A DNA stretch of 64,000 nt from Rhabdornis inornatus (GCA_013397075.1 VWZS01000240.1:1363421-1427420); one strand, 5' to 3'. Shown: positions 1 to 14,354, counted from the stretch's first letter. Numbers and translations: made by a program. The notes: a model not told the origin generated them from the sequence alone.

Positions 1-1516
1 TTTATATATGGAATAACATGGTGGAGATTTTCATACCCCGGCTTCTGTTGTAAAGCTTGTTAGAAATCTAATGAGGGCTTGTTTCAGCTAAACAAATGGA
101 TTTTTAGTCATTTTACAAAGTACATCTTGAATCAACTGTGTAAATGCTGTGTAAATCAGCTGGGGTTTTTCAAAATGGAATTTCTTTTTCTTTGTATGTA
201 AAGCTCTTTCTGAGGAGAGAAGAGTTGAAAGTGATTTATTACTGATTGATTCAGACTCTCTTCAGCATTTTAAGAATATCATTCCTCACTCACAGCACTC
301 ATCTACTCCTATGGCTAATCAAAGCTATTTATCTGCTCCTGAGCTGCTCATTGCTGCTCTTTACTCCAGAAGGCTGAGCTTTGGTGCTCACTTTGAGAAT
401 TCTTCCACTTCTGACAGCAGGAAGTCATATTTAATAAATGTTTTCAATTGGCCATATCATCTATGTTAAAGTGCTTCTTCAATATATTAATTGAAACTTC
501 ACACAATCAGCCCTTGGGACAGAAACCAAGTGACAAAAAATTACAGAAGTCAAGTGTTTCATAGTACGCAGTCCTGACCTCGGGCAGGAATTTCACAGGC
601 TACTTAGAGGGCATTATATTAGCAGATCTGGAAATACATTATTCTTCTGACATAAATTATAGCAGTGGTGTAGACATGGAACCGTTCTCTCTGCACATAT
701 TCCTTAAAAGAAAATTACTTCCTTAAGTTACAATGTATTTTCTCTGTGTATTTTAGAAAAGCTATTTTTGTGCACACATATACTCTAGTGGTGAGAAGGA
801 AAACAGCAGTTATTGGAGTATAAGCAGAAGTTAAATAGAAGTGAGCAGAGGAATATCACTGAGCCAAAAAAGGACTTTAAGACATGTTAGAGATGTCACT
901 TGATATTAGAGATGAGATGTTGTATAAGTCTAGGAAACCTCTGAAAACTATATATCCTTTTGGTAGAAAGTCTGACAGAACTAGCTCATAAAAAGTTCAA
1001 AGATCTTCTTATATATTTTAAAGTGGCTTTTATTGTCAATAGGAGCTGATGAATTTAAGAATTATAATTTGATGCTGTATGGTACAGTAAATGAATACCA
1101 TATATTAATTCAGATATCATTTATGTCATATTAATACTATCCATTGAATGCAGTAGGAGAGAGAGAAGGGAAATTTGCAAAATTGCAGTGCTTTTTGATA
1201 GGTTTTAGAGATGACAAGGAAGGAATAGATGCAGTGATACATTGCTGTTATTTTGACCAGTATCTGCCTCAAGATTTTCCATCTGCTCAATTATCACGTT
1301 TCTTCAGCACCACACTCTTTTCTATCCTGTCCATTTTCATAATTTTGTTCACTCCCTATATATCCATCACTCATTCCCCTGTGACTGACTTTCACTATTT
1401 GCCCTTTTCCCAGACCACAGGCTCAGGGAAAACTTCTTGTAACAAAAGCAGCAGTGTTTGTCAATTCTGAGGCTGTGGTTTCTGCTGCCAGTTCCAATGA
1501 CAAGCTGGACATCTTG

Positions 1517-1544
1517 TGACCTCTAATAAATGACCTCTAATAAA
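1517..1544. repeat. Perfect 14-bp tandem duplication
   Basis: TGACCTCTAATAAA occurs twice in direct succession. Each copy contains AATAAA, but no other sign of a polyadenylation site in a transcript was seen. Confidence 0.9.
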
Positions 1545-3771
1545 TTGGTGGGTTATACATCTCTTAGCTCTTAGGCAGGATGGCTGTCTGCATTTTCAAG
1601 AGAGTCTTGAAAAAGAAAAAGGCTAAAATCTGTCCCCTGCATGTAATAAAACTGGAGATACCTTTCCGTAGACCTTTAAGGTCAGCTTTATTCTTGGAAG
1701 GGGTTCAGGCCATAAGTTGGACAAACTTTAGATTTTTAACAAGAATAATTCCAATCTACTCTGCAAAATTTAGGTACAATAGGTCCTTCTCATACTTCAG
1801 ACTAGACACCTTTCAGACTCCATGCCAGGGAAAGTTGGTTCCTGCAAATACTTGGATCCCTGTTTACGTTCACAGACTATATTGCACAAAGATTATACCC
1901 AAAATGAAGCAGCTAAACCTATTGCTGGTATCATATCACATAGCAAACCACTTTACAGCTAATTCTTTGGAAGAATCATAGCATAACTTAGGAAAAGGAT
2001 GAATTATGCTGTTCTTCTATCAAAGACTTGCCTTTCTCATTAGCTAGCATATGTGCTAAGAAAAAGATGATGGGAGGGGATATGCCTGCATGTTGATCAC
2101 TTAAGTGTTTCATTGTTGCACTCTTACTCAGTCTGGCATTAGACAAGACACAGAAATTTGCCAACAAGGTCACGATCCCACTCATTTTATATATAATAAT
2201 ATATATATAGTAATTACCTATTAATTCTGTATGAGCATGCAGAACCACTTTTTTGCAGCAGTCATTTTTCAACAAGCCTATTTTATTTATCAGTAGGCAT
2301 TCAACATTCAATAATTCAGTGAGTTTTATCTCTGAATCCATGTTGCAATATGAAGACTTGACCAAATGTGTACATGGAAGAGGTACTGAATGTGGTAAGG
2401 AAACAGAGCAGTAACCCCTAAGAAATACTGCATGGATAACATCAGCACTGCCTTTTTCTTTTTTCTGTTTTTCAGTCCTCAAGCTCAATATCTGAGTCAG
2501 ATCAGCCATGTTAGCATAGTTTGCCTGCCTGCCTGGAGAAGAATGTGAGCAAAATGCCTTCAAAGACTTCTGTGACTATACAAAATGAAGGCGCTTTTCT
2601 AGCTTCCCACTGGTGGTTAGTGAAACTGTTTGTTTTCTGAGATAGACATCACTGTAACAGAACCTGACAATACTTCCTTGATTTGAATATTTTCATGAAC
2701 TCAAAAGGAATCATTTACCATTTCTCTTTGGAAAAATAATCTATTAATCTTTAAAAGGCACAAGGCTGCAAGAAAGTAGTAAAATCTGCTGAAAAGTGTA
2801 TCCTCCAGACCACGACACTGATTGCTGCCCACAAATGCTTTGCTGAAATCCTCTTTTTCAAAAGTTGCCTTGTTTTGTACCTTTAAAATTATCAGCACTT
2901 GGAAAAGTCTTGTTAAATCTGAAAGAATTCCTGTTTCCCTTTAGACTTAACAGTGTTTCAGATACTGATTAAAAAGGGAACTCTCCCTTTATTCCTGAAG
3001 TCGGTAAGAAATATTATGGAAAATTGTGTTAACTCTTGCAAATCCCTCTACAACTATAAAAGTACAAATGAGATCGTCCCTGCTGTTTCAGTCAGGCCTA
3101 TGAACCTCAGAGCAATAGGATATTTATAAGAAAATTCCAGACATAGCAGTGGTGCTGTGATCCATATGACCCAAAGTTTCCAGTCTTTGTCTATCCTCCT
3201 GTCTTTAAGGAAAAACAGAGGGGCGTAAAATGAAAACTTGGAAGATCACAAATCATTGTTATGACTCATTATAATGAATGATTTGTGCATTACTTTCTGG
3301 AGTAGTTAGGTTAAGTTCAGGGGGAAAAAGTAATGTTCCTTTATAATTTTCACCACTTTATGCCAATTTTCAAGCAACTGTCTTTCCTGAAGCAACAACA
3401 ATCTTTTTTCCACACCATCCTGGGTAATGAGTGAGTTTGTTCAGCTGGAAGAGTTTGTTGTGATATAAAGGTGCAGCCCTACATGGCTCTTGTCAAGACC
3501 CTATTCGTGTTTCCGCTACAGTATTATTTTCTATTGTTTAAAACTGGGATGTCAAGTACTTGAACATTGATAGTTTAAAAAATGTATTTAAAAATAAGAA
3601 AAATAATCTCATTGTGTGAGGCTATTTGGTTCTCAAAAAAAAATATCCTGACTGTTTTGTAGCAACAACTGTGATTCAACAACAGCTTTGAATATTCAAA
3701 CTTATTCTTCTGACCTCGGTGTGCAACCTGCATTGTAGATTCTCCTGAGTTTTGTTTAGCATTAGTTTTTG

Positions 3772-3820
3772 TTGATAATATTAATAGTATGATATTTTGA
3801 TAATGTTAATAGTATGAATT
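3772..3820. repeat. 25-bp tandem pair
   Basis: Two adjacent copies of a TTGATAATRTTAATAGTATG unit with one difference, period 25. Confidence 0.8.
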
Positions 3821-4899
3821 AGAAAAATAAAAGTTAATTTACTGAAGTCTGAAAATAACTTCTGTTTTTCTGCTACATTGAATTTTGAGAACTCATTTCC
3901 TTTATTTTTTTTCTTATCTTCATACAGTGAATTAATAGGGTGTATTCATAGGTGTCAAATGTTTCTCTTTGCTTGCTAGGACAAATTCCGGTGTTACACC
4001 AAAATTTCATGAATATGTTTTTATGTATCTGTAGACTCTAAAAGAATTGGCAAGCTACAATTTGAACACACAGAAAACTTTCCTCAAAGTTATGCGAATA
4101 CTTTTTTGTTTTGATTTTTACAGAAGTGTACAATTTCGGATAAATTGAATTGCAGAATGCAGGTGCTCCAATACTTCACTACTTTTACTATAAGTCACCT
4201 CAGCAGTGAAAGTCATAGTGCTTCAGAGGAAATTTCATCCTTAACTTGCCTTGTTGTGTCGTACTGTATATTAAGAATTGCTGAGATCACTCAGCACTGG
4301 TCAATAATGCATTCTATATAAGCTGTAATATTGGGGCACAGTTGGGTGGGTAAGAGTTAAGTTTCAATCTTTAACTCAGAATTTCCTTGTTTTGCTTATC
4401 TAAGTCTGTATTTTCTGTCACTTAGCCATACAAGGTAATAGGAAGAAGTAATCTTTTCATGGAAGCAGCGCATGCATAGTAGATAATGTCCATATTATGT
4501 GAATTAGCTATTAGTCATTTAAATTGGTTTGTGTGTTAATGAGACGGGGCATGTGAGTTAACGTTTTTGAAATGCAGGGTATTTAGCTGTATTTTTCAGT
4601 AGAGTAAGTCTCGTATCCTTTCCAGTATTTTAAAAATCTCAGCCACAATATATTAATGAAATTGTTTCCCTTTCAAATATTTTCCAGCACAAAACCAACA
4701 CTTCTTTCAGCAACTCTCAATTTGATTTTGGCTGTTCTCCTCTGAAAATCAATTTGGATTTCTTTGTTTGACCATTTCTTTCCTTTGGGAGAAAAGATAT
4801 TTTTTGTTATCTTTCTTACTTTGACCATAGGGAGTAAATGTAATGTACATTTATTTTGTCATGGTTTGAAAATTATTGGTGCTAAATCACTTAAACACC

Positions 4900-4917
4900 A
4901 AAAAAAAAAAAAAAAAA
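4900..4917. repeat. Poly-A run (18 A)
   Basis: Eighteen uninterrupted A residues after TTAAACACC and before GGATTAAG. No target-site duplication or retrocopy body was recognised upstream, so its origin is unclear. Confidence 0.9.
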
Positions 4918-7900
4918 GGATTAAGAATACATTCGGCTGTGGTGGGATTGATCTCATCAAAGAACTTAAAATGTTAATGAATACTGAAAAGTATTAAACA
5001 ACCCACCAAAAAATCCTCCCCCTACATCTTCATGCCAGAAAGCCACAAACAATTATTCTGCCTTCTTAGGAGGGGTGCTGTGAGATTTCCATAACAGACA
5101 CTGAAATCAAAGCTTTGTTGAGAAAACTGGGTAGCAGCACTGGGCCCTTTCTATAAAAATTGTAGAAGACCATTACTTTTTCCAGTGGCGTGTAGATCTC
5201 TATTACATTTTCTGCAATTGTAAGAGTTTTAGAGCAGTGCTTACTGTTTGTATTACAGGTAGTTTCCAGTAGTGACCAGTAAGTGGTCATTTGAAGCCTT
5301 TCTATGGCTAATCAGACACGTGTTTGATTTTACAAAGCTGTGTTGAGATTTGCCTTTGCATCTCTTTGGAGTAATGGAGAATACCCTTACCTTTCAAAGG
5401 CAGCAAAACTACTCATTTAACCTGGTATCACTTAACTGTAGGTGAAATGTTCATATCTACATTTAAATTTTTTAACAGCTCTAATTTGCAGAAGCTCAAT
5501 AAAGAGTCAGAGATCTCAGTAATGTCACAGGACACGAGAATTGCTTTCCAGAAAGAGGTCAAGAGAGGATATACATTTTTGGAACTGAATTTAAACTGAG
5601 GTTAAAAAATGGACACTTTTTAAGCAGGCACATGTTTCACAGTGAAATCAGCCAAATCACATTCTCATTTTTCCCTGAACTGAGACTGCATACTGGGGTC
5701 TTAATATAATTATCATATAATATATGATTTCTTGTGAAATGTTTTCTAGTCATTAGTTTATATTAGTCATCAATTTGTTCGTTGTTTCTCTATAAGCTGT
5801 TCTGAAGGAAAACATATAAGACTTTATTCAAAACTAATGAAAACCAGATTTATTCTTTTGATGGCTTAGGCTATGAGTGGCTATTCATACTTACAATCAT
5901 ACAAATAGCTCCATCACCTCTGACAATACAAAATTATTCCTTGTGGTGCCATTTTGAATGATTTGTCCAGTTTAGATAAAGCTCAAAAAAGTCCATAGAT
6001 TTTTGGGGGTTGCTTTCACTCAGGAAATAGAGATTACAAAGGTTTCAGAAATAAATCATCACTGTAAAAAAACCAAAATGTTCTTTTTACCATTACTGGT
6101 TTCTGCAAATTTTTTCACCAGAGTAACTAATTGCCTTATACGCAGGAAGGTTTAGACAGAAAGCACAGGTAGTGCTTAAATTTGCCTGTTGCTTTTACAG
6201 TCAGCACATTCTGGCTGATCTTGTCATTAAGATCACATGTATTGCACAATCCTTCACACAAAATACTGCATGATCTTTCAAATAGCTGTCCCTTTTATGA
6301 TCACTGCTGTCATCCTATGTTGTGCTCAGAACTTGAATCTAGGCAGCTAAAGCAAAGCTTCAGTGACAGAATTGGACCTTGTACATAGCCACAACGCTGG
6401 CAGAGCGGCCAGAGGAGCTGTTCCTGCTCTGGCAGAGCTTGTGGACAGGCTTTTCACACACAAGAACACTGGAGACATTTCTAAAGGATAATGAAAATAT
6501 GTATTGTTTGCAAGTTCTGTGAAACAGGAATTCAAGTGTTCTCAGTATTTTTCATCCCTGAAATAAAATGGAACTTGCACATTCGTGAGGTTTCTCTGAA
6601 TGGTTTTTAGTGTGGAATGAAAAAGTTTTGGTTTTCATTAGTTTTGTTGTTGTTTAGAATTCCCCCTCCACACACACAGTCATTGATGGAATTAGATTAT
6701 TAAAATATTTATGGTTTGAACTTAGTTTCTGATTAATTTCTTCCTTGGGAAAACATGAAATTATTCATATGTAAGTGCTATGACTGGTTATTTTTTTATT
6801 CTTTTGCAATATTACCAGGGTCGATCTGCATTAAACAGTTAAGTGGATTAATATGACCAGCTTCTGGTCAAGTTATTTTTTCATGAATATTTTTTAAAAC
6901 CACATGTAAAGAAAAATTTCCTTCTGATGTTATAGCTACTGTATGTTCGTCCCATGCACACAATGGAAGAATTAATGCAGGAGAAAAAAAATCAGAAGAG
7001 TTCTTCATTAGTAGCTAAAAAAATACAGCTTTCATATCTAAAAAAATAAATCAATAAAAATATATTTACTGTACTGCATTCTTTTCCCCACTGTTATTTT
7101 TGATGGAATGATGTGCTGTTTAGCTTGAGTATAAAAGCAAGAGAGAGGGGAAAGCCATCTATAAAAGGAAGTACAGGAAAGATGAAGTTCTTCTTTTGAT
7201 TAGTGTACTTTTCTCTGGTCTAAGAGTAAGAGTCAGATTCAAAGAACTGGCTGAGAGTATCAGTGAAACACCTAAGCTCTTTTGTCATATTTAAGACTTT
7301 CTGTATTCAATGATGCACTTCATTCAGGGAAAATATTTGTTAAAAAATGTAAGTTCAGAGTAAGCTATGGATGGTAAATTCTTATCATCGAGGCTGAAAG
7401 AGTTTTGACCAAGTGTTTTATGAGGGTTTAGATAAATTGCTTTTAGCCAATCTAAAAGGAAGCAGCAGCTGGTGATGATCTTATTGGGTCCAGTTTGATC
7501 AGAACAGCCAATGTGTTTCATCTAAATTCTGCTGTAAATTTCTAAGTCTGTTGTTGGTCTAGCTGTAACTTTTGCCACGATTATAGCCTTATTCAGATGT
7601 GGGCAGTTGTTCCTTACTCTTCTGCTGGTGGTGGTTCCTCCTTTTGCCTTAGTTATTTTCCATGCCAATTTTTGAGGTATTTTTCCCAGAGAAAAAGTAA
7701 AAATCAGATAGCAAGAGGACAGAACACACCTGGATTGCAATAAGGAGGAGATCAGGTATAAAGGGACACATTTATGAGGTGCAATGTTTGATAAACACAT
7801 TTGTAAATGTGAGAAATCATCCATTCTGTTTGGCAATTTTTTATTTTGCCATCACAGCTGATGGTTGGTGTTCTAACTGATATAAAAATCAACTCTGCAG

Positions 7901-10900
7901 AGAAAGCTTTCTGGGTATCTTTACAATTATTTCCATTATTACTATTCTTTTTTTTTTTTCCTATTAAAAAACCCAGAAATTCCTCTAAAATTCAAAGGGG
8001 TGAATAAACTTAACAAGCATCATTTATTCCAACAAAATGAAATTATTTGTGATGAATTTTGAAATATTTTTTCATAATGTTTTGCTACCTGTCATTCTGG
8101 TTTATTTCTGTAAAGTAAATATGAACTGTAAGAAAATTCAACTACAAAAATCTAAGTACCATAGATGTGAGATAAATCTATGTCAAGTATGGAGAATAAC
8201 TGGAATATGTTATGTTTTTTACTTGTTCTTTATATTAGTATTTTATTATATTCTTATATGCTTTTCACAGCTAAATAATCATCATAGCAATACTCAAACA
8301 CTCAAAATATGACCTCTGCAGTAGCAAAACTCATGTCTTTTGCTTAAAATAATTAGGCTTTTTATAGTTTGAAAAGTAATATTCAGCTCTTTAACAGCTC
8401 CTATGATTCACTGTTAAAATAAGTGGCAGAATTTTACTCTCAACTTAGTTATTATCCTGCAAGTAATGTTAGCAACTCAAAGAACTTGAGCCAAAAAGTG
8501 AAATAAATTATGTTATTGAGGTCCATTTTCCAGTCCAAAGTTTTTCATAGCATTTAAGCATCAGTAGATAACACTCATGCTAACACCTGAATAAATGTTT
8601 AACTTAACAAATCACAGTCTTTTAAAAATATAATGCAGTTATTTTTTTATAAGCATTTGAACTGTTAAATAATGTGTATTTATATAAAACTTCAGACTAT
8701 ACATTTTTTATCATTATATGAGGGTGGGGTAAATACAGTTAGGAGTATCTGGAATCATGGGAATTACTGAAAGTGCAAAAAAGCTGTACATGTTTTCAGT
8801 TTTTCAAAGACCATACATTTATTCAAAAGTTGGTTTAGATTTAAAGTTGCACAGATATTTTAATTTGTTTTGTTGTTATGCCATGTAATTATCTTCTTTC
8901 TAGCATCTATTTGCATCAGTTCCTAAGTTTATTTGCTTTGGTACTGCACAAACCCCAACCATGAATGGAAATGTTAGGAGCTGTATTCAAAACCGAGTAG
9001 AACATATGATAGAGTCCTGCTGAGATGTGCAGAGAAGGAAAAATACAGCTAAGGCTGCCACTCCTTGGCAAGCACTGCAGCCTGGTATAAAGCTTGGTTC
9101 TCTGAGTCAGTGTTTTTCTTTCCCTCTGAACTCTGTGGTTGAGAAACTAGTCGGCAGTGCTGAATAAAAGCAGCAAGAAATTCTGGAATTTGTGCATGAG
9201 GGTATAGTGTTTGCAAACCCAGTGGCAAGAATTTGATGAGTCTAGACTGCGCCATATCACATTGTGGTTGTCCTACATAACTGGGACTTAAATGCTTATT
9301 ATGTGCTTCAGTCTAGATATGAAAATACTGGTTTCTTCCTTTTAGATTTTAAGGTAACTAAAACAATGTCAATATGAATTAGAAAGCTTTCTCCAGCCCA
9401 GATCAGTAAATAAAATGGGGAGGATTTTTAGGTAACGTTGTGGTAAACAAGCTTTAAGCACTAAATACCTGGATAATGTGGTAGCAGGCATCCACAAGAC
9501 AACTGTGATGAGATATTCAGCAAACATGAACAAAAAATTTAGCATATTATAGAGGGATGTGAGAGAATTTTTTTTTTCAGAAAGCACATGCATCTATTTG
9601 TTCTTCTATAGATATTGATTCTATGAGAAAATATTACCTAGAGGATTTTTGCAGTAGGAATAGGGTCAGAAAAACATGATCTGGACTGAGGATTTTATTG
9701 AACTCAGAATGAAATTCTGTCTATTAAAAAACCAACAAGGACTGTGAGGAGTTAGGCCTTGGAAACAGATGCATGTGTTTATGTAGAGTCATTGCTCCAC
9801 AACATGATGGATCACTTGTTAATGATAAGTGGCTCAGAGAACTGGTGAAAGAACTCAAGTGTCTTCTACATTATGGAATTTCAGGCAGAGCCCATTGAGA
9901 CTTATTGATCAAGGACTGTTATAACCATTAAAAAAATGTTCTCTCTCATGCTAGTAAAATAACAATAATTTAGGTTTATTCATTTCACAAGTAGAAGTTT
10001 TAGTGCTGATTAGTGTGGGTAAGTTAAAATATTTTCATGGTTTTAGATCATCAGTTTTCAATGCCTTTTGAACAGACCCCAAAACCTCAAATAGTTTTTA
10101 CACGGTTCCCACTTTTTACAGAGATTCCAAACATGTGTCTTCTGCAGTGAACAGGGGAGGATATCAATGTTTTCTTAAACATTGTTAGGGCACTTTGGTA
10201 TCTAATGAAGCTACTGGAAAGGTACTGTTCATTCAAAGGGGACATGGAAGACCAAGCCCTTTGGACTGCTGCTACAAGCCAGAAAAGGGAAATATGAGGT
10301 CCCTCATGGCATAGGAAATGGATGTGGGGACAGCAAGGAGCCAGGGGGCTAAATGCATTGGCTGGTCCTGGGTAGGAAGAGGTAACCTGGGGTGCAAAGT
10401 GCCTCCCACAGCTCTGTGAGCATTCCAGGGGTGAGAGCACTCAGCACTGCATCATCCTTCCCTGAAAGCCAAGGAACAGGAAAATGACGGGGCTGGAAAG
10501 TGAGCCTGATGCTCATTTTTGAAGTGATAAAGCTTGCAGTAAACACACAATGTGTTGGTGTGTCCAGTGACTTCTGATACTTCTGGGATACTGGTAGTGA
10601 GTAGGAGGTTGTCCATCCCGGCCCTGGGAATGCATTTCTGCACATATGGCTGTTCAGCATGTCACTGAGGGCTGCCTGCCATCACACTTCAAAATTATTA
10701 GATCAGAAGTTAGTGTTCCAATGGTATTTAGAGGGGAATTTATCTTTTTTGGTCTAGCAAAAGCTAAAAGGATACAAGGCAGCCATCCAACTTTCAAAAA
10801 TGCATGAAATTCAGTGGTTTTATAGTGCTGTTAGAAAGGAACGGATTTGAAGCAGAGAAAGCCATTACATATCCCCCGGTTGTGTTCATTCCTCTAAACA

Positions 10901-13165
10901 ATCATTAAAAACAGGCAAGGTTGGGGGATTTTTTAAGGGAGTGCTTTAGCTCTTCTGTGTTATTAAGACTACTAATAGAGGCTGCCACTGCTATCTCCAG
11001 AAAAACAAACAAACATTTTTTTTCAGCTCTTCCCTGAGCTTCTTATAACAAGTTCTGGTGATCAATTAGCTAGTTCATTAAAAAGTTACACGTGATTTTA
11101 TTGAGGCAAGCAATTCTGAATCAAAGAACCCAATTCACAGATCTAGGTTGAAGCACATAATTGGCATGTATTTTAGAATTGCAGTTAAAGCTATAAAATA
11201 GATTTACTAGGGAAGGAATGGATCCAAAAACCCTAAAGGAAGGAATATGTTATTTGTGTGACTCAGTGTTGCAAATGGACTCATTTAATACGAAAGTCTT
11301 ATCTGTATTGAAACAAATATCTGAAATAAATTTAAAGCTTCTTTGACTTTACTTCTTTAGCAAGAAGTTATCCTTCATCTGATAAAACATAAATTACCCA
11401 CAGGATTATTGCATTTCTTATGCTATTACTTTCATTATTGCTATCAAAGATGTATTTTTATTAAATCATTTAAATTTAGTTGAGGAGTTGCCAGTGTGTA
11501 AGCTGTAAAACAGAATTATATAAATTCGTTCACTGTGTTGTTGAGATCCACTGTGACTCTGGAATTAAAGCCCCAGTTCAACAAACAGTTTTGCATGCAC
11601 AATTTAGTGGGGAGCCTTACACACATGCAAGTAGGACATTGCTGAGCATTTGCAGGGTGAAAAAGAGCAAAGTGCATTATTCAAAGGATGCTTTAGAAAC
11701 AGTGATGCTTTTTTTGAGTTTACAAGGAGGCAAAATCTTGAAACTCGAGGAAAAGAGTCTGGTTTAAGAAAACTTTATTTTTAAATGCTTGGAAAAAGAT
11801 GTTACCGGTGAGTTTTTGCAAGTTTTCTTTAAGAAAGACATTCTTGATTTTGAGCTGAAATGTATGAACAATCAAGTCTTAAATATATTAAAATGTGCAT
11901 AGAAACTATGTTCTGTTGTAATTTGGATTGCTTGATTGCCACGATGTAAAAGCTTCTGTAGCTGATATTGCTGTTGGATTTTGTGATGGCATTGAGGCAT
12001 TTTTTTTCAACTATTAGCCTTCCCAAGGGATCTTTTCAGACAAAATTTTATGCACCAGCTCTTATTTGAGTGTAAGCCTATTGAATAGCATTCTTCTCTC
12101 TGCCAACTTGGCAGCAAGTTCTTGTGCTAATAAAAGAGGTTACCCCAGATAGAGATCCCAGATGTGCCTGAACTACTTTTATTAGGACTATGGAGGGACT
12201 CAGTGTTTCCTTCTAACTGTTTTCAAAAAAGGTGTGGGCTTGCCTTCGTAATTGCCCAAAGAATTGCATCACTAGAATTTTTTTTCCTCAAACTGAACAA
12301 AATTTTAGAAAGGCTAGCACAGAAATATTGGTGTTCAAAACAATGAATACCTTTGGCCACAATACAAATGTTGACTTTACCCTGCTGAATTCTATGAGAG
12401 AGGAGGAAATTACTGTTTAACCTTGAGTTAAAAATACCTTGGTTCGTTATCTCATATAAATGAGATTCAGTATCGTGATCAGAATAAGTAGAAATTGAGG
12501 TTTCTCAGAACAGCAGTATTCTTGTGGCTTGTGGCATACTGGACTGTAATGTGAATTAGTCCTTGAAACCCTTGTGTTCAGTTATTATTGTACCTAGTGA
12601 TACAACCAGTATAGTGATTGCCTGATGTGGGGCTATTTTAGTCTGGAATTGCCAACAGCAATATTCTTTTTATTTTTTGGTGCTATTTAGTGATTAGCAG
12701 TTTAAAAAGAAGTTATGTTGCTAAAAATTCATCTCAATATCTCCATTCTATTTACTTGAATTTGCCAGATGCAGTTTCAAAACTGAAAGAAATAGGATCC
12801 TCTAACTGAGATACTTAGTAAAATAATATAGTTTGTTAAATTTACTGTTGCTATCCATAAATCATAACAATAAGAAATTTACGATCTTAAATCATAATCT
12901 TGATTTTCCTTTCAAAGCCACAAGCTTCATGTTAAAATTTTTATTGTTGTCAAAATGTGAATAGAGAAAATAAGGTTTCAATTGGAGTAATTAATTGCTT
13001 GCTTTTATTGTTCATCTTATTATTGAATTATGAAAAATGAATGGTGCTCTAATATCTGATCACGTCTCTGCTTGATTTTTGTTGTAATTGTGTCAGATAT
13101 TAAAAAAGAGCAACACACAATAGTATTCCATTTCAGATTTTCAAAAGCAGGGTTTGACTCAAACA

Positions 13166-13196
13166 CATTGATTTCAGTGGACTTTGGATCAGGCAC
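13166..13196 (+). repeat. Possible ancient interspersed repeat fragment
   Basis: Reads CATTGATTTCAGTGGACTTT then GGATCAGGCA, resembling the TTGACTTCAATGG..GGATCAGGCC block that recurs in amniote genomes in old CR1/L3-like repeats. A reverse-complement instance is at 26503-26538. Family assignment is from memory and tentative. Confidence 0.4.
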
Positions 13197-13489
13197 AGGG
13201 TTAACAGCTTATTTTTCAAACAACTAGAAAGAGGTGTAAATGTCAAAGGTGATAGCTATACTGTGAGTTCCATAAACTACAAAAAAAGTTACTACTAAAG
13301 CTCTATTTTTCCTTGGTTTAACAGCTTCTATGAAAACAGTGTTAATAAGTATATCAGGAACAGTATATAATAATGAATCAGAGACATAAAAAATCCCTTT
13401 AAAAGTCCTTTTTTATAATAATTGGAAAGTTAAAAGTGACTTAAAATCCCTGACTTCTCATGCTGTGATGTAAATTGTATTTTTTTTAG

Positions 13490-13573
13490 GTTCCAAATTC
13501 AAAGAGGGAAAGCTGATCCAACCAGTTACAAGAGCCTGGGGGACTGTTTTAGGACTATTTTCCAACGAGAAGG
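13490..13573 (+). CDS. SLC25A21: SLC25A21 internal coding exon, first in window (end of first signature, matrix loop)
   Basis: This is an 84-nt internal exon of the mitochondrial 2-oxodicarboxylate carrier, an inner-membrane protein that exchanges 2-oxoadipate and related C5-C7 oxodicarboxylates for 2-oxoglutarate in lysine and tryptophan breakdown. Seen: a pyrimidine-rich acceptor ending TTTTTTTTAG, then G completing a codon begun upstream, then 27 codons reading FQIQRGKADPTSYKSLGDCF followed by RTIFQRE, then GG before the donor GTAAGAG. From family knowledge this follows the PLDVVKTR signature and covers the matrix-side loop, roughly residues 41-68 of a protein of about 300. The split GG joins the A that opens the exon at 47967 to make Gly, completing the carrier motif E-G-x4-Y-K-G. 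The preceding exon was not found in 1-13489 by eye. Gene assignment rests on recalled similarity to vertebrate ODC and is strong because all four exons match in order. Confidence 0.93.
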
Positions 13574-14354
13574 GTAAGAGTATATGTTTTTTAAATTGTC
13601 AATTTTGTGCGACCTTTCTTAATCACCCATTTTCCAGACATTAGATCCACTTTCTATTCCACTCTTTTTTTTGTGATTGCAAGAATTTGGCAAATGTTGT
13701 CTTACATAACCAGCACAATTTGAAAAGTCTTGATTAGTCTAAATTAGACTCACAATGCCAATTTTGGTTATTATAATATGTCAAAGAATGCACAGCTGTA
13801 TAGAGACACTGGTGGAAACCCTGCTTCAGCACCAGTGGCTTCAGGATGGCTGCATCAATGTGTTGCTGTATCTTCACTCTTGTGTCTTGTCCTGGTATTC
13901 TGAACTAGCTCAGGCTGAGTGTATCAAGCTCTGATGTTTACAAGCTCTGATGAAATGGCTTTCCCAGTTACCTGTGGCAGACAATGTCTCCAGGACCTGT
14001 GTAAGCAAAATTCCACAGTTTTTCAGTTTGACAGAATATGGAAAAAAGAGTTATGTTCATCAGTGTACTGGCATCATAAGGTACCACTGCTCTAAGCCTG
14101 AGCTCCTCTAAGGGAGTTGGTTCTGATCCAGAAAGGCATTTAAATATAGGCTTGATTTTATGAGCAGTCCAGTTAAAGTCAGTGAATGTAATGGGATCAA
14201 TCATATGTTTAAAGTTAAGCCTGTTATCCACAGGAGCTCTTTGGAAGCTAGCCTTTAATCAAGGTAACTAATTAGTAAATCCCAGCTTTGAGTAGCTGGC
14301 AGGCTTTCCAAAAACTTTTAAAATACAATAGCAACCCAATTTTTTTAATCCATG

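Larger units (their letters stand above)
1..13489. other. Intronic sequence upstream of the first SLC25A21 exon
   Basis: Inferred to be intron, because the exon at 13490 begins inside a codon and no upstream exon carrying the PLDVVKTR signature was found by eye. The sequence is AT-rich and mostly unique-looking. It holds an 18-base A run at 4900-4917, a perfect 14-bp tandem duplication at 1517-1544, a 25-bp-period tandem pair at 3772-3820 and scattered short open frames, the longest 191 codons on the minus strand at 1988-2563. No RNA gene, CR1 copy or promoter could be supported. Confidence 0.7.
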
